Assembly: GCA_947034895.1 (NCBI GenBank) | Contig: OX344763.1 | Span: forward strand, 28,643,025-28,707,024 | DNA: 64,000 nucleotides | Direction: 5' to 3' | From: Rhytidiadelphus loreus | Taxonomy: Eukaryota; Streptophyta; Bryopsida; Hypnales; Hylocomiaceae | Part shown: positions 11,113-22,954 of the stretch, piece by piece | Layout: each line of letters opens with the position of its first letter | Numbering within the stretch: position 1 is the stretch's first letter | Translations under genes and position numbers: made by a program | Notes under the pieces: model-generated | What the model was told of the DNA's origin: nothing | Seen by the model: the letters and a program-made list of their open reading frames with translations, nothing else | Databases searched by the model: none

Positions 11113-13551
11113 CACTACAAGAGAAAGGGGTACTTTAAGTGCAATTTTAAGTGAAAAAAAGCATATTGGAAGGTCATGTATTTTAAGAAGAATTTGCTTA
11201 AAAGCATGTGTCTAGGACTTGCATTATTGTATTGTACTGAATGGTTAGTAGACATCCTTTCAGCACAAATATGCATGACTTATAAGTTTAGAAGTAAGTT
11301 GCTATTATATAACGGTGATTTTTTCCAGAAAGTGACTGGAAGGTGAATTGCAGTTTTTTAACTTTTACCTATGTGGTGACACATGGCAATATCTCCCGTT
11401 TTGTAAATAAGTTATGTAGTATGTACTAGGCAATGACTACCTATTTTAAGTGCATAGAGTGACAAAAGTCATGTTTTCTGTGATAAGCACACATGAATAA
11501 CATATGGGGGTACACATGTCCTTTTGCCATTGGTTGCTAAACTTTCCAAAAACTCTAGGAGTACACAAGTCATTTTTCTATTGGTCATAAAACTTTTACA
11601 TTCAAAAATTGCAATTTTATAAAAACAAAGTTAAGAATTTCCATTACAAAAATCCACACTACAATCCTCGCTGCTTCTCTAATCTCTGGAGACAATCATG
11701 CTACAACTAAACCCTAATCTTCAATCTCATTTTCTCTTCCTTTGCCCTGATTTCTAATTCCTGAAATTGTACGGACATGAAGAGAAAAACATTTAGAAAT
11801 ACATATACAGATAAATCACAAAGCATTAACAACAATAATGTTGTACACAATTTTATAAGTATACCAAGGTTCTTGAGTTAATATGTGCCGTTTATTGAAC
11901 ACTACCAGTTTAAGCATGAAGCATCTAGGTGATAATGCTGAATTGTTGCTAGAAGGGCAAACAAATCTATATAGAGAGACAATTAAAGCTCTGAATACAT
12001 GCAGATAAATAAGCATAAGAAAACTTGCCAACAACTGACCACAACAATAATTTTATTCATAGTTTTACTTCTAGCATGCAATCCATGTTTGTACAACCCT
12101 AGTCCAATTCTCATCAATTTGGAAGAAGGCAAAATTCTTGAAATATCATGATCTGCAACTTCAATCCTTCAAGTTCTCAACTCTCAATCTCTCAATTCCT
12201 TGGTGATGTCTCCAATCCAAATCTCCACTACAAAACGTCAATCCAGCACTTTGCAGTTTGTAGTATCTCTAATCTTCCAAACCCTAAACAAAAATCGAAC
12301 AAAACCAAAACAAGAATAATGAATACTGTGAACAATTTAAGAAATCAGTCCACCTTGAAAACCCTAAAAAAAATTTAAAAAATAAAAACAAGAACTACAA
12401 ATACTAACCCTCTAATTGTCTTCAGAATTAGCAAAGCTTCACAATGCTTCACATCGCTAACTTAATGGTTGGAGTTTTTCCTTCTCCATCCGACGGATCA
12501 AGACATTCAAGTTTTGTTTCCGATCAATCATGCTTGATGATTCATATCCACTACTAACTGAACAACAGACAAGTAAGAACCTAGTCTTAACTCTTGATCT
12601 GCCTACACATTACATACTTATCAATCTCTTAGCTCTAGTGCAAGTTTGGTTCACCTAATCCACACGCAGTTGCAAGAGAATCAACCGCAACCTCAGTGAT
12701 CAATGCTACTAACAAGAGACGTTGAATTGGAAAGTGAAGAAATTGGTAAAATGCAAGAATTGAATAAGGTATGATTCTTACCAAGAGATGGTGAAGCCGA
12801 TGTGCAATCCAAGTCCTGATTGCAAAATAAAAGCTTCAAAATCCAAGGACATCACAATTAAGTTAGCTACAAAAACTAGTTCTCCTCAGTAAGAGAACCT
12901 TCAGCGCCGAACCCCAACCCTAGCCTTACAGGCGGCTTCATCAACGGCTACGAATTCATCGACAACAGATCAATGGTCCTACTTTTTCTAGTTCATATTC
13001 TAGATCGACTGCATTGGGAGGGCTTTAAGTTTTTTGGAGAACAAATCGACGGTTGGAGATTTTCCAAAATCAAGTTAGGTTGGACGTGCTCATAAAGTTA
13101 CAGTGTATGAAAGAATTACCTGTGCAAACAGTAATCGGTAAACAAAAGAAAACCGCCATCACAAAATCATCCGTTTTTTAATGATTTCCATACACTTTCG
13201 TCGCTTGTTGTTCTCTAGACAGAAGATGAAGCAACAGTAAAGATAACTAAAGTGCCAATCACAAGCCAACTGAATGCAAAAAGCAATTGCCCTGATTAAC
13301 TTATTCTCTGTTTTACAGAAAACTAAGAACCTGCCACGTAAGCATTCAGCAAAGTAATCGCACAATTACTGCCTCAAAGAACATGCTTGACCAAAAATGT
13401 AGTTTCTCCTTGGGTTTGCTTGACCAATTAGGCCTCCGATACTGAATGTACGCATTTCCACTTCCCAACATGACCTTCTAAGAATATAAATCAATATTCA
13501 GCAATTTCTTACTAAAGTCTGTTACTGAAAACTCCTACATCTCTTGTAGTG
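11113..13551. mobile_element. CACTA-type (CMC/EnSpm-like) non-autonomous element
   Basis: The left end reads CACTACAAGAGAAAGG. The reverse complement of the right end reads CACTACAAGAGATGTA, so 12 terminal bases are identical. The element is flanked by a perfect 3-bp duplication ACT (11110-11112 and 13552-13554), the TSD length expected for CACTA elements. It is 2439 bp long. I find no transposase reading frame inside, so it would move only with help from an autonomous relative. The short open frames inside are not convincing genes. Confidence 0.7.
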
Positions 13552-13554
13552 ACT

Positions 13555-14888
13555 TCCAACATTGAGTCGGACCCTCTTTGCGTTGTCATTAAGTAGAACA
13601 ACAGTTCAATATTTCAAAAGTGGTAGTGGAGAATTACACAACATGGCTAAAGATAATGCATGATGATTGACATGGAGTGGGCGGTCGTATAGGGCAATGC
13701 AAAGATCCGTTTTGTCCGCCATATCTGAATGCTGTTGCACATGGAACGATGGATACTGTAAGGATGTTCAATTTTGAAAGAGATCAATGTTTGCCTCTCT
13801 CAGACCTGTTGGACCTGAGCTACAGAAGTCACAAATCTAAACTAAATCAAATCCAAATATACGCAACTCTAAGAATATCATAAACTTAGAAAAGGAAATT
13901 GAACTTATAGAATCATTAAATATCTGTAGCACAATTCATCGTTACCTCGTCCAAACTCTAGGTGCAGTTGATCCACGTAAGGAAGGACAAAGGAGTTGTA
14001 TATGTAGCCCCAGTAAATGGACAACCAAAATACTTGGTCTAAAAACACTGAACGATGGTCCTAGAGAAATGACGGAAGAAAAAATTCATGGCCGATGTGC
14101 AAACCATGATGACACAACCAAAGGCAACCAACCTCTCCTCAAATTCACACCCTAACGACCATATTGACCATAGAAACAGTACCTCCTACCGCATCGTGAT
14201 AATAACTGAATGGTTTGAGGTAGAGGAACCATTTTCTTTTATTACAATGAGGACCGTCCTTGGGCTGGACACGTTGGCAGTTCAACGAGTGGACCATCTT
14301 TGTTTGGGTTTTTGTGGATAAGAGATAGGGTGCTCACCCAATGGACATGTAGAGAGATCTTTTGGGCACAAATGTCGTCCATAGAACAAGCAAACCAATA
14401 GAAGGGTTTGCTTCAAGTGTCCAAAGAACGTGCGTTGGACCTATATGGACTTTTCTCAGTACCGAGTGCCATTTCGGGATAAGTTCCACTAGAAAAACAT
14501 GAACTATACGACAAAATGCGATAATAGTAATTACTACAAATGCATTATATATAAAAATAGAAAATATGTGTAGCTACCACAAATACAGATTTAGTTCAGT
14601 GGGTGAATGAAAAGACAACAAAGAGTAATAATGTCCGATGTTCTAAAAGTACCCATCTTCTTCAAATTTCTCCTATTCTTAGGTGGAAAATTGAGATGGT
14701 GTGATCCTAAACCGGACCACCGTAGCAATTGAATGAATCGGAAAAAAGTTATTTTTCTACTGCAAGAGCCAATCATTGTCTTTGATTTCCACACATCATT
14801 TTATAAGTTGCAAGTGGATGTATTTTGGAATGGATGTATGTTCGCAAATAGGTGGCTTCCACTCTAATCTTTGATAATTCATAAGTAA
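13555..14888. other. Gap; holds one outlying palindrome
   Basis: No gene is seen. At 14454-14466 the sequence TCTCAGTACCGAG is a copy of the palindrome that recurs in 22.9-25.5 kb and at 35712-35731. It lies beyond the 3' end of the ParB-methyltransferase-like gene. The words before it (acctatatggac) resemble those before the 35.7-kb copy (accatatatggg), in the same orientation. This may be a subterminal part of the composite element proposed for 14.4-35.7 kb. Confidence 0.4.
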
Positions 14889-15186
14889 TTAAAAAGGGCT
14901 TAAAAAAACCCAACTAACAGTGATTGGTTTAGGGTTCTTTCTCCTTTCCCTAAAAAATGATATAGAAATTTTTAAATCTGACTCAATTGCATGATCATCT
15001 ACAAACTGCAATGTGCGAGGATCTATTGAACATGCCCTTGATGATGGCCATGGGTTTAGGGCGACAAAATCCCAGGAGAGAGCCTCAGCATACATAGGCA
15101 ACAAAAATGGTTTAGGTGGGCTCCGAAAGAACTTAGGATTAGCGTAAAAAGGTATGTGCCTTCTAGAAGTCACTTCTTGGCCTTGC
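14889..15186 (-). other. Alternative C-terminal exon or 3'UTR of the fusion gene
   Basis: After the donor TTCA/GTAAGTAAG (15275) two acceptors lie 4 bases apart. TGTGTAG/GCAAGG ends the protein after 17 nt (stop TGA 15170-15172). GCAAG/GCCAAG instead opens a frame of about 95 residues that runs to the stop at 14889-14891, passing through FYANPKFFRSPPKPF and EALSWDFVALNPW. The longer frame has an aromatic- and proline-rich protein look. Which end is real cannot be told here. Confidence 0.4.
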
Positions 15187-15275
15187 CTACACAAGAGTAA
15201 ATAATGTTTTAGATCATTGGAAGTTCATGAAAAAAGGCCAAGACCAGTAAGGAGCTCAATGGATGACTTACTTAC

Positions 15276-16258
15276 TGAATCGGTTGGTCTTTTGGACTTT
15301 CTGGATCACTATCTCCTCTTCGTCATCACCTCCTAGGGCTGCCACAGAGGTGTCCGGTTCAGGTTGATTAACCGTAGCTGGCCGTAATATTGGAGCAATG
15401 AGGGCATCAAAGATAGCCTTATCCTCCTCAAATGCCAGAATATGGCGACGTGTAGCACGGCACGCTTGAATACTGGAACCTGTCAGCAAAGCATTCACAA
15501 AGATGTTAATACTCAATTGCGCCTGCTGTAGTGCGGATACTAAAGCACGATAGGATGTAAACAACAAACCTGTGTCTGCTGTGTAGTCAACAACCACGTT
15601 CCCTGCTGATGAGGATGCCTCCACGAGCATCTGCATGAACTCGCGACCTTTTTCACGAGGTCCGCGCCAAGGAACGTCTCCATTCATGGTAACATCTTCT
15701 TTGAACAACATGTTCCGGAGGATGTCGTCTTTGGCAAGGTTTACACCCACCGCGTCATGGGACGGAACAAATTGAAATGGGAAGTCTTCAAGGGACCTCG
15801 GACCCGACTCCTTCACGAGAAGGGAGATGGATACCTCATAGTCTGCATGGAAAGCATGTAAGAATCTTTGAAACATGTAATAATGGTAGAAAAAAACTAA
15901 AAGCAAATAGAATGTGAATTACCATTCTCGAAGGGTCTGCTGGTGATGTTGTATGTAGATGATTCGTCCCAAAATAAGTATATAGAATGCGAAACTTGTA
16001 CTCCTTGTAGCATCCTAGAATGTGGCTTCTGTGTGCAGGAGAGGGGCTTGGATACATCAAGAACAGACCACCAGCGTCATGGAGGTACTCTTGAGCAAAA
16101 TCAAATACGGGAAACAAGTAGTCGGTTTTGAACACATTCCACGGTGGAATAGGCTGAGGTGGTGATGAAATGGTAGGAACATGGAGTCCTTCCAGAACAT
16201 CAACAATCATAAGGTCGACCGCTAGCTCTGATCCAATGACTCCATTGAAAGAACAATT
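15276..16258 (-). other. Methyltransferase-like domain exons (motif IV before motif I)
   Basis: Three exons (15923-16258, 15570-15842, 15276-15479). The first carries AVDLMIVDVLEGLHVP, where N4/N6 DNA methylases have DLIxxDPPY or SPPY, then FAQEYLHDAGGLFLMYP, like the strand after motif IV. The second and third join across a 90-bp intron at GACACAG/GTTTG..GACAG/GTTCC to give motif I: VVDYTADTG, then ACRATRRHILAFEED, matching the usual D-x-F-x-G-x-G and G-R-x-x-I-G-x-E-x-D. Motif IV before motif I is the beta-class order. The DPPY residues and the first motif-I Gly are absent, so catalysis is doubtful. Confidence 0.68.
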
Positions 16259-16445
16259 CTTGTCACTAGAATGTTGCATGACATTTGAAAATTGAAATGA
16301 ATTAGAAAAAAACCCGAATGACAAGCACCGTTATACTATGTCTACATCATTGAAAATATAATATTAATAGGGAATTCAATATTCAATAGACAATGATAAA
16401 AAATGCTGAGACATTAGACCTTAACAAATGACTGATCGGGCTTAC

Positions 16446-17103
16446 CATGGCCAAGAAGGCTTCAACGTTTTTGAAGGCCTCAGATGCCATATCGAGAGTA
16501 CCCAACGAGAAGTTCAAGATACACTCTTCTATGTCAGGCACAAGGGCCACAGTCTTAGCTATTGGCGTTAAACAATGCACTAGCTGCTCTTGTATAAGAG
16601 AAAAACCGGACGACGAGAGGTTGACGTCTGTTGTGCTTGTAGCTGGCTCAGGTACCTGTACCGCATCCTTTCCAATTTGGCGTTTCCTCTTCTCCTTCTT
16701 TTGGATTTTCTCAGTTTGCACGGCCTGTCTTTTCTTCTTGTTCTCTTTAGTCTTCCTCTTAGTTTCCTCCAATTTCTCCACCTTCTTTTTGTCGGCTAAC
16801 TCCCGTTTCTTGATGGCCTTGTCACGGGCCTCTGGATCAAGGCCAACAAACTCATCGAACTCCGCATCAGTCACCACTGAGTCGTTTAGCTTCTGAAACA
16901 ACGTCTCCTCCTCTGGTGGAGTGACACCAATTGAGCACTCGAGATACCAAGGGCAAGCTTGGAGATGAGCACTAGTCCACTTTTGCAATTGTGTCGGGGA
17001 GAACATACAGTCTGTTGAGGTCCGGTCCAACCATGTGGTAAGAAACAACGGTAAATCCTTCCGCTTAATTGCCTTCTTCCCATACAACTCGAACTTGAAG
17101 TAC
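16446..17103 (-). other. Lys-rich coiled-coil exon of the fusion gene
   Basis: This exon is 658 nt long, bounded by TGTACAG/GTACTTC (acceptor, 17103) and GCCATG/GTAAGC (donor, 16446). It encodes LTTWLDRTSTDCMFSP and ACPWYLECSIGVTPPEEE, then a segment of about 65 residues dominated by Lys, Glu and Arg (KKKVEKLEETKRKTKENKKK), and finally a hydrophobic helical end (IEECILNFSLGTLDMASEAF). The basic stretch suits DNA binding or a nuclear signal, which is inference. The frame is intact throughout. Confidence 0.65.
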
Positions 17104-18675
17104 CTGTACATAGACATGGACATATATAGAATTTAGTTGCACTGGTAATAGATCACCAGAGTTTGTGCCACATCCTTTCTATAAACAAAGAAAAGGATTC
17201 ATGCAGACATGCTCTTGGTGACAAATTCTAGGAAGACACTTACATATGAATTCATATTACATGCACTCTAGGGCAGAAGACATGCATCTTTGGGTACAAA
17301 AATAACCACGATGAATAAAACAATATGCAGTAGTTGAAGCAAGACATAATCATTTGAAGTGATAGAAGCAATTATTGAATCCATATGGGTAGTACCTATA
17401 AATAAGTCGCTTCACTGTCTGTTGGGCCCCTCGGAATAGTGCAAATGTATCCGATTTTTTGAAGGCATCAGCTCCCTTGAACGCCCCCGTGTAGGCTTGA
17501 TCCCAAAGCTTCATCCGCCACGCCTCAATGTACTCAACCAGTGACAACGGCTCAGTGGAGACGGACATGTCGATTGGAATATTGTCAGCCTTGGTGATGG
17601 ACTCAAACATCTCCAATGCTTCCTCCTCAAGTTGGAATACTTATGAAATGGTCAGAACTGTTAAAATTGAATTGCATAGAAGTCAATGCAGGTGATATGT
17701 AGAAAACAATCAATTCGATAAGAGAATCTAGACATTGATATTAGTGAAATGCATCATTTACAGAACATACCCCCACATAGTAACATGCCTTAAGTTTGCA
17801 AAGAAGACTCCTAACTTGTCCTCATTCACTGGGCGAGGTGGGAACCGCCGTGCCTCTCGTGTGGGTGCATTGGAGTTGATCCATTTCAGCCACTTCACCT
17901 TGTACGTTGGATTGACGACTGCAGTTGCAATGAGTTGCAACTTCTCTAACGTTAATTCCGAAATTGCATTATGACTCCAATGCCTCTCAATCTGCCAAAG
18001 TCAGGTTACCAATAATTCAGAATCATACAAACAAAACAAAAAATTGAATTCAAATGAAGCTTAGTGGAGTCATACCTCATGTAGCCAATCTAAATCGAGT
18101 CCCGGATTAGCTACTGCTACAATTTTCAAAAGCTTCTTGTAATGCCTCTCTGTCGAGTCTTTTATAGATGATCTCATCATAGCCGCAACACCCTTCCTGG
18201 TTACCTCCAGCGTTGGAGTCTCCTCCTTGAATTTTCTTATTCCCGCATCTACCGCTACCGCTATTTCTTGCTGAAGAGGTAAAATTATAATCAACTGACA
18301 GTGTATAGCAATGCAACTTATCACAATACAGAAAAATACCTTGCAGTAATCAAAAGAAGTTAGTTTGAAACCTTGAAGATGAAGTTGGTGAATACGTCCA
18401 AGGGCATTGTATACTAGGTCTTCCGCGAGTTCATGTGACAATACTAAACCTCCTCGGCACTTAATAACTCTTGGAACTTTTGGAGTTCCATGACTCCATA
18501 TTTTTGAACTCGGTAGAGGGTGTGGACAAGGTTCGTCTTGACATGAGAGTTTTTAGTATGCCTATCACAATGTCATCACAACAAAGTTGGATTGTAGAAC
18601 ATGTACAGTAATGGTGAGCATTCAAGGTGTGATGAAATTTGAAGCAAACCATAAAAAATAAGAAAAGAAGCTTAC

Positions 18676-19007
18676 ATGTTAATATCATGCATTGCTTGCA
18701 TAGCTATCCCGATTCGATCTCTTGTGTCGAGGACAATGGAATCCACACTTACATGTCAATCCCGCTCCAGGCTATGCAACCTCTCTATATGGTTCATCCA
18801 AGCAATTCGCCTATGATTTCCATCACAAACGAAGAACTTGTAGTCCACAAGATGCTGTAAGGTTGGAATAGACTGTAGGCGCTCATTGAAGGAGTCATTA
18901 ACTGAGTTCCAAATTGGTCCCCAATTCTTCTTCTTAGCATCGTTGAAGACTTCAAGGTTTCCCTGCTCGTCCGAAATCGAGACATAAAAAACACGCGCAC
19001 CTTCATC
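18676..19007 (-). other. ParB-like exon, 3' half with DG-x-HR motif
   Basis: The translation contains NWGPIWNSVNDSFNERLQS, then LVDYKFFVCDGNHRRIAWMNHI. The D-G-x-H-R block is the hallmark nucleotide-binding signature of ParB/sulfiredoxin-fold proteins. Downstream, VDSIVLDTRDRIGIAMQAM and DINMHTKNSHV resemble the ParB segment that follows that box. An in-frame TGA lies at 18756-18758, probably a changed Trp codon. The donor AACAT/GTAAGC is at 18676. Confidence 0.72.
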
Positions 19008-20114
19008 GTATCTGTCGTACGCGTAATACTGTAGTAAGCGCTCTTAACCACAACAACGTGGCAAGATGACACGGAATATCGTCCCAGGGAACCCTAGAGG
19101 GTGTTCTAAATTCCGTCTAATCCGGTTTATTGTAACAACATCAAATTTCACTCCCCAACCGGATTCTATCTCTATCCGGACTCTCTACCGGATCCGGATT
19201 ATCACAAACACCAGATCCGTAACTTAACACACGGTTTTTGATACCTCTGTTTTACCTTCAGAAGGTCCTCACTGACTTTTTCAGAGGGGTAAGGACAACA
19301 CCACTCCTTGTATTTCACTAACTCTAACTTCCTAATGACACGTATCCAAAGATCTTTCCGTCACAAACAAGGAACAGACTGGCTGACCCTCACAACTTCG
19401 GATTTCTCCAGAAGCAGGTCACTCAGAATACAACCCGACACCCCTTGCTACAACGACAAATACAAGACTTACCCGGAAACTGAGACGGGGTCCGGTACTA
19501 GCACTCCAACTTGTGTTTTGCAGACGGACGGAACTTTCCGGGTGAGCGGGGGTTTTCCACAGACGGTTGCTTATCTCCGCACGGAACCCTCCCTGGCCTT
19601 CCGGACTCGCACCCACACCACCAACGCCGGACTCTGCACAACTTCCTACACACGCTAAAACTGCTTCCCTGGACAACACACAGTTCACAGACCCGGGAAA
19701 CCCTGAATCCAGACTCCTCTTTACCACCTCTCTACTCTTTAGCCACAACCTTCAAGCAAGCGCCCAAGCAACCTTAAAAACCCTCAATGAAAAGGAAACC
19801 AAGGATCCACAAAGAAAACTAAGGCAATGAGTAAAAAGACAATAAAAATGCAAACATATATTTACTGCTCAAAATAAGGAATAGCAAGAAAAGGAATGAA
19901 GGACCACAAGCGGTCCCTTCCTTTTATAAGCAAAACAACATGCCGTAAAACCCGCGGAAAGTGCCACTAAATACCATCCTAAATTGCCCTAAAAGTCCGG
20001 GCGGATAAGTTTAATTAAAACTTACCCCTGAAAATCCGGAATCCGAGTTCTGACTGAGACCCGGAACTCCAAGTCTAACAAAATGTTAACTGAAAACACT
20101 ATCAGTCTAATTAC

Positions 20115-22001
20115 CTACTTTCCCTTCCGCTGTTTCTTCAAACTACTGTCAAATCCTAACTGTCCCCGGGTGCTGGTCTTGCCTTGGGGTGTACGGAGGG
20201 ACGTCCGGGTGATGATGGACGTCTTCCGGACAGGGGGACTGTCAGAATCCGTCTCGTCCGTATGGACTAGAGACCGGTCCGCCTCCTCCAGTGACTTCGG
20301 ATCCTCCTCCACTTCTGCCTCCTCCACTTCTGCCTCCTCCGATATCTCGATGGGATCCGGTGTAGGTAAAGGCATCGGTGGAGGTGGTTCGATATCCTCG
20401 AACTGCTCCGGATGCGTCCACGCCGGATTCTGGACAAGGTCGATCCGGGCATCCAAACTGCTCCGGACCGGCATATCCTGACCCAGAATTCCGGATGAGT
20501 GCCCCCCTTGAGTGACGATGTGGATCAATGACCCAAACTGACCTGTCCGTTTGATGGGCGAGATGGGAGGTTGCGTTGCCGGAGTTGCGATGACATCCGG
20601 AACTTCCGGAAATCCCCCGAAGTCGAGAGGCTTGTTCGGATCCATGTTCTTCATCATGGACCGGAACTCCTTCAACGATGCCTCCATTCTGCCCGACATC
20701 TCCACCATGACCCGGACTATCTTCGTGTTGGTGAGGGCCGCGGACGTCTTCTGCATCTCATCGTAAAGTGCCGCCTTGTGATAGAGGTCCGCCGGACTGA
20801 CCATCCATTTCTGGAAGGTCTGGAACGCTTGATATGCCTTCTGCGTCGCCCCTTGAGACTGGTGCAGCTCTCCTTCCGTCCAGGTCAGCTTCCCCTTGAG
20901 CGCGTCCCGTTCCGTCTTCAAGTTCCGGATTTCCGTCCTCATCTCGTTCCATTCCGACTCGGCCGGTAACGCCTTCAGCGCGTCCACCAAGTTTTCCGGT
21001 TCGCACTTCACCACTTCCGCAGACCGGAGTACGATCTCCGTAAGCCTGTCGTGGTAATCCTTCGCGGTCCGGATCCACTCTTCTTCGCACTCGAAGAAGC
21101 GTGGTCCTTCCCACTCCTGTTTATCCTGGGTGAGAAAGGGACCCGGGAATTTACCTCTGGCTGCCGGAATCGTAGACTTCCGTCTTTTGCTTCCCGATGG
21201 CTGCTCCCGTTCCTCCTTCTCCCTCTGTGTCTGCTTCGGCTCCGGATCCGGCTTCTCTTTCTTGACTTCTGGCTTGACTTCCGGCTTGGCTTCCTCATCC
21301 TCATCCTCAGACTCCTGCGTCTCCTGCTCCTCATCATCAGAGTAGTTGCATTGGAGCATGATGAGCCTGGTCTCATAATCCGTCGCCTCGTCTTCCGTCA
21401 GCAGTTCCCGGTGCTGGTATAGGTGGAGCAGGTACGTGCTGAGCAGATTCGGCTTGTTCTTCGCCAAGTTTCCGGTGCAGCGCCCCACCACGCTCACCAC
21501 GATCCGGCCCCAGTTCACGACCCGGTCCTGAAACGCCCCAAAGATCATGTTGGCCATGGTTACCGTAACCCGGGAACTCTTATCCGGATATAGGATTGGT
21601 AGCAGAAACTGGAGCAGTCGCCTGTGCCTCTCGTCCCGGCAGTCCTTGATCGCGTATCCCTCCTTCACGTGTGGTGGGTTCACGAACTTGTGCTGGTGGT
21701 ACTGGTCCGTCCGGGCAGCGAATCCGCTTCCGGTTTGCGAGAACCCGTACACCTCCGCCCACAACCCCTCCGTCCACTGGTCCGAATGACCACGTACGGT
21801 CTGATCGTACTAATTTGGAGCACCTGCCGCCAACTCCCGGAGGACCTGGTCACTCTGGACGTTCCAGGGTTTCTTCAGTAGACCTGCACACCCCAAGACG
21901 ATCAAGTCGTCCTCTAACTGCCGCAAGTGCAGCGGATCTTCCGGATATACCGGACTAATCTTCCGGGCCGGTACTATATACCATGTACTAACCCCTGCCA
22001 T
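20115..22001 (-). pseudogene. Unknown ~630-residue acidic/coiled-coil protein of the GC-rich element
   Basis: From ATG 22001 the frame runs about 628 codons to the stop at 20115-20117, broken once by TAG 21810-21812. I do not recognise the family. Order of parts: an N-terminal folded region (WYIVPARKISPVYPEDP, then FVNPPHVKEGYAIKDCRDE and MANMIFGAFQDRVVNWGRI), an acidic run (SDDEEQETQESEDEDEE) with repeated PEVK-like words, a coiled coil (LKTERDALKGKLTWTEGEL), and a Pro/acid-rich tail ending KKQRKGK. A gag-like or plant-mobile-domain-like structural protein is possible but unproven. A single stop in a frame this long suggests a recent insertion or a readthrough codon. Confidence 0.55.
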
Positions 22002-22107
22002 CCGTCTCACCTCTCCTATCGCCGTAACCCTAATTCACCACACTTTCTTTCACTATCAGCCAGATGCGGAGCAACTGAAAGAGGGCAAGAAATGAGGAGG
22101 AACTAGG

Positions 22108-22115
22108 TTTATATA
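22108..22115 (-). promoter_or_regulatory. TATA box of the GC-rich element's gene
   Basis: On the minus strand TATATAAA stands about 107 bases before the ATG at 22001, in an otherwise GC-rich stretch. It would place a transcription start near 22080. The insertion therefore probably brought its own promoter. Confidence 0.5.
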
Positions 22116-22430
22116 GAATTCCTGCGCCCAACGTTCACTGTAACGGGAACGTAGGCTACGGTACGCCGTAACGTATCCCTAGTCTACCGCCGCAAGCTAC
22201 TGAATTTAATGACTGCGTTCCGGTTTCCTGCGTTCCGGGTCCTAAATCTGTCCACCCGGATGTCAAGTTCCGTCACGCTTCCGTACTGGTTCCGGAACGA
22301 AGTCTAAACTAATTCTAAGTATTTATTTGTTTCCGCTAGTCTATGCCTAAACTAATTTTTTTCAATTTTGATCTATTTTAATTTTTCTTAGTCTATTAAG
22401 GTCCGTACTAAGCTATTACGGATTCCGACA

Positions 22431-22778
22431 GTATCCTCGGCTGAATTGGTTGTCGAGCTGCGTTAGATTACAGGACAAGGTTGGCCTGACCATTGGCATT
22501 GGGACCAACCTACACAGCGGGATCTTCATGCGCGATAGGTCGTTGGACATCATCTTCAAGGAATTAATAACGGACACAATGTCTAAGGTTTGTGTCCACC
22601 TTATATCTTCCTCCATGAGTCTTGGTCCCACTCCAGGGATCTGATCTCCTTCAGTGTTGTTAGCTTGCGTTGCTATGCTGGAATCATCTAGATTAGTTAC
22701 TGGAATATCATCAGAAGCATGTGATTGGCCAAGGTCATTCTCGCGAGGAATAACAGGGCCGTCAATCCCACAATGAAC
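22431..22778 (-). other. ParB-like exon, 5' half (split by insertion)
   Basis: The acceptor GTCTTGGCAG precedes 22778. The exon runs in frame through LDDSSIATQANN, WTQTLDIVSVINSL and KIPLCRLVPMPMV to QLDNQFSRGY. It then resumes at 19007 with DEGARVFYVSISDEQ. Dropping the 19013-22430 insertion and one copy of its 5-bp duplication restores 680 nt, entering in phase 0 and leaving in phase 2, which matches the next exon. KIPLCRLVPMP sits where the first strand of a ParB N-terminal domain would be. Confidence 0.72.
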
Positions 22779-22954
22779 CTGCCAAGACAGTCGGGATTAA
22801 TAATGGTGAGTGTTGAAACAAATTCTGAGGTAACCCAAATATGTACACACAATATAAAGCACGATTCCTCCTTCTACATACTCTTTTAAATTTCGGTATC
22901 TAATCATCTTGATTCATCCTAAATAATTTGCTTTGGCAGCCCCAAAGATTTCTA

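Larger units (their letters stand above)
19013..22430 (-). mobile_element. GC-rich 3.4-kb insertion with 5-bp TSD, unclassified
   Basis: The flanks are a perfect 5-bp duplication GTATC (19008-19012 and 22431-22435). The ends are TGTCG...CGACA. The first ~25 bases of both ends align imperfectly as TGTCG-N4/5-CGTAATA-N3-TAGTA. Removing it rejoins the host exon in frame (FSRGY/DEGARV), which shows it is an insertion. No long terminal repeats are visible by eye. TG..CA ends with a 5-bp TSD fit an LTR-type integrase, but the imperfect inverted ends also allow a DNA transposon. It is rich in CCGGA words and clearly more GC-rich than its surroundings. It carries one gene (20115-22001). Confidence 0.72.

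Noticed and set aside
12280..12400. 'accctaaa' words suggesting interstitial telomere repeat
   Set aside because: Only isolated units with irregular spacing, not a tandem array.
20083..21958. Several plus-strand frames of 80-130 residues over the GC-rich element
   Set aside because: They are Ser/Leu/Arg-rich shadows of the minus-strand 630-residue frame in GC-rich sequence.
19013..22430. Ordinary LTR retrotransposon
   Set aside because: TG..CA ends and a 5-bp TSD fit, but I could find no direct repeat between the two ends and no pol domains, so the class is left open.
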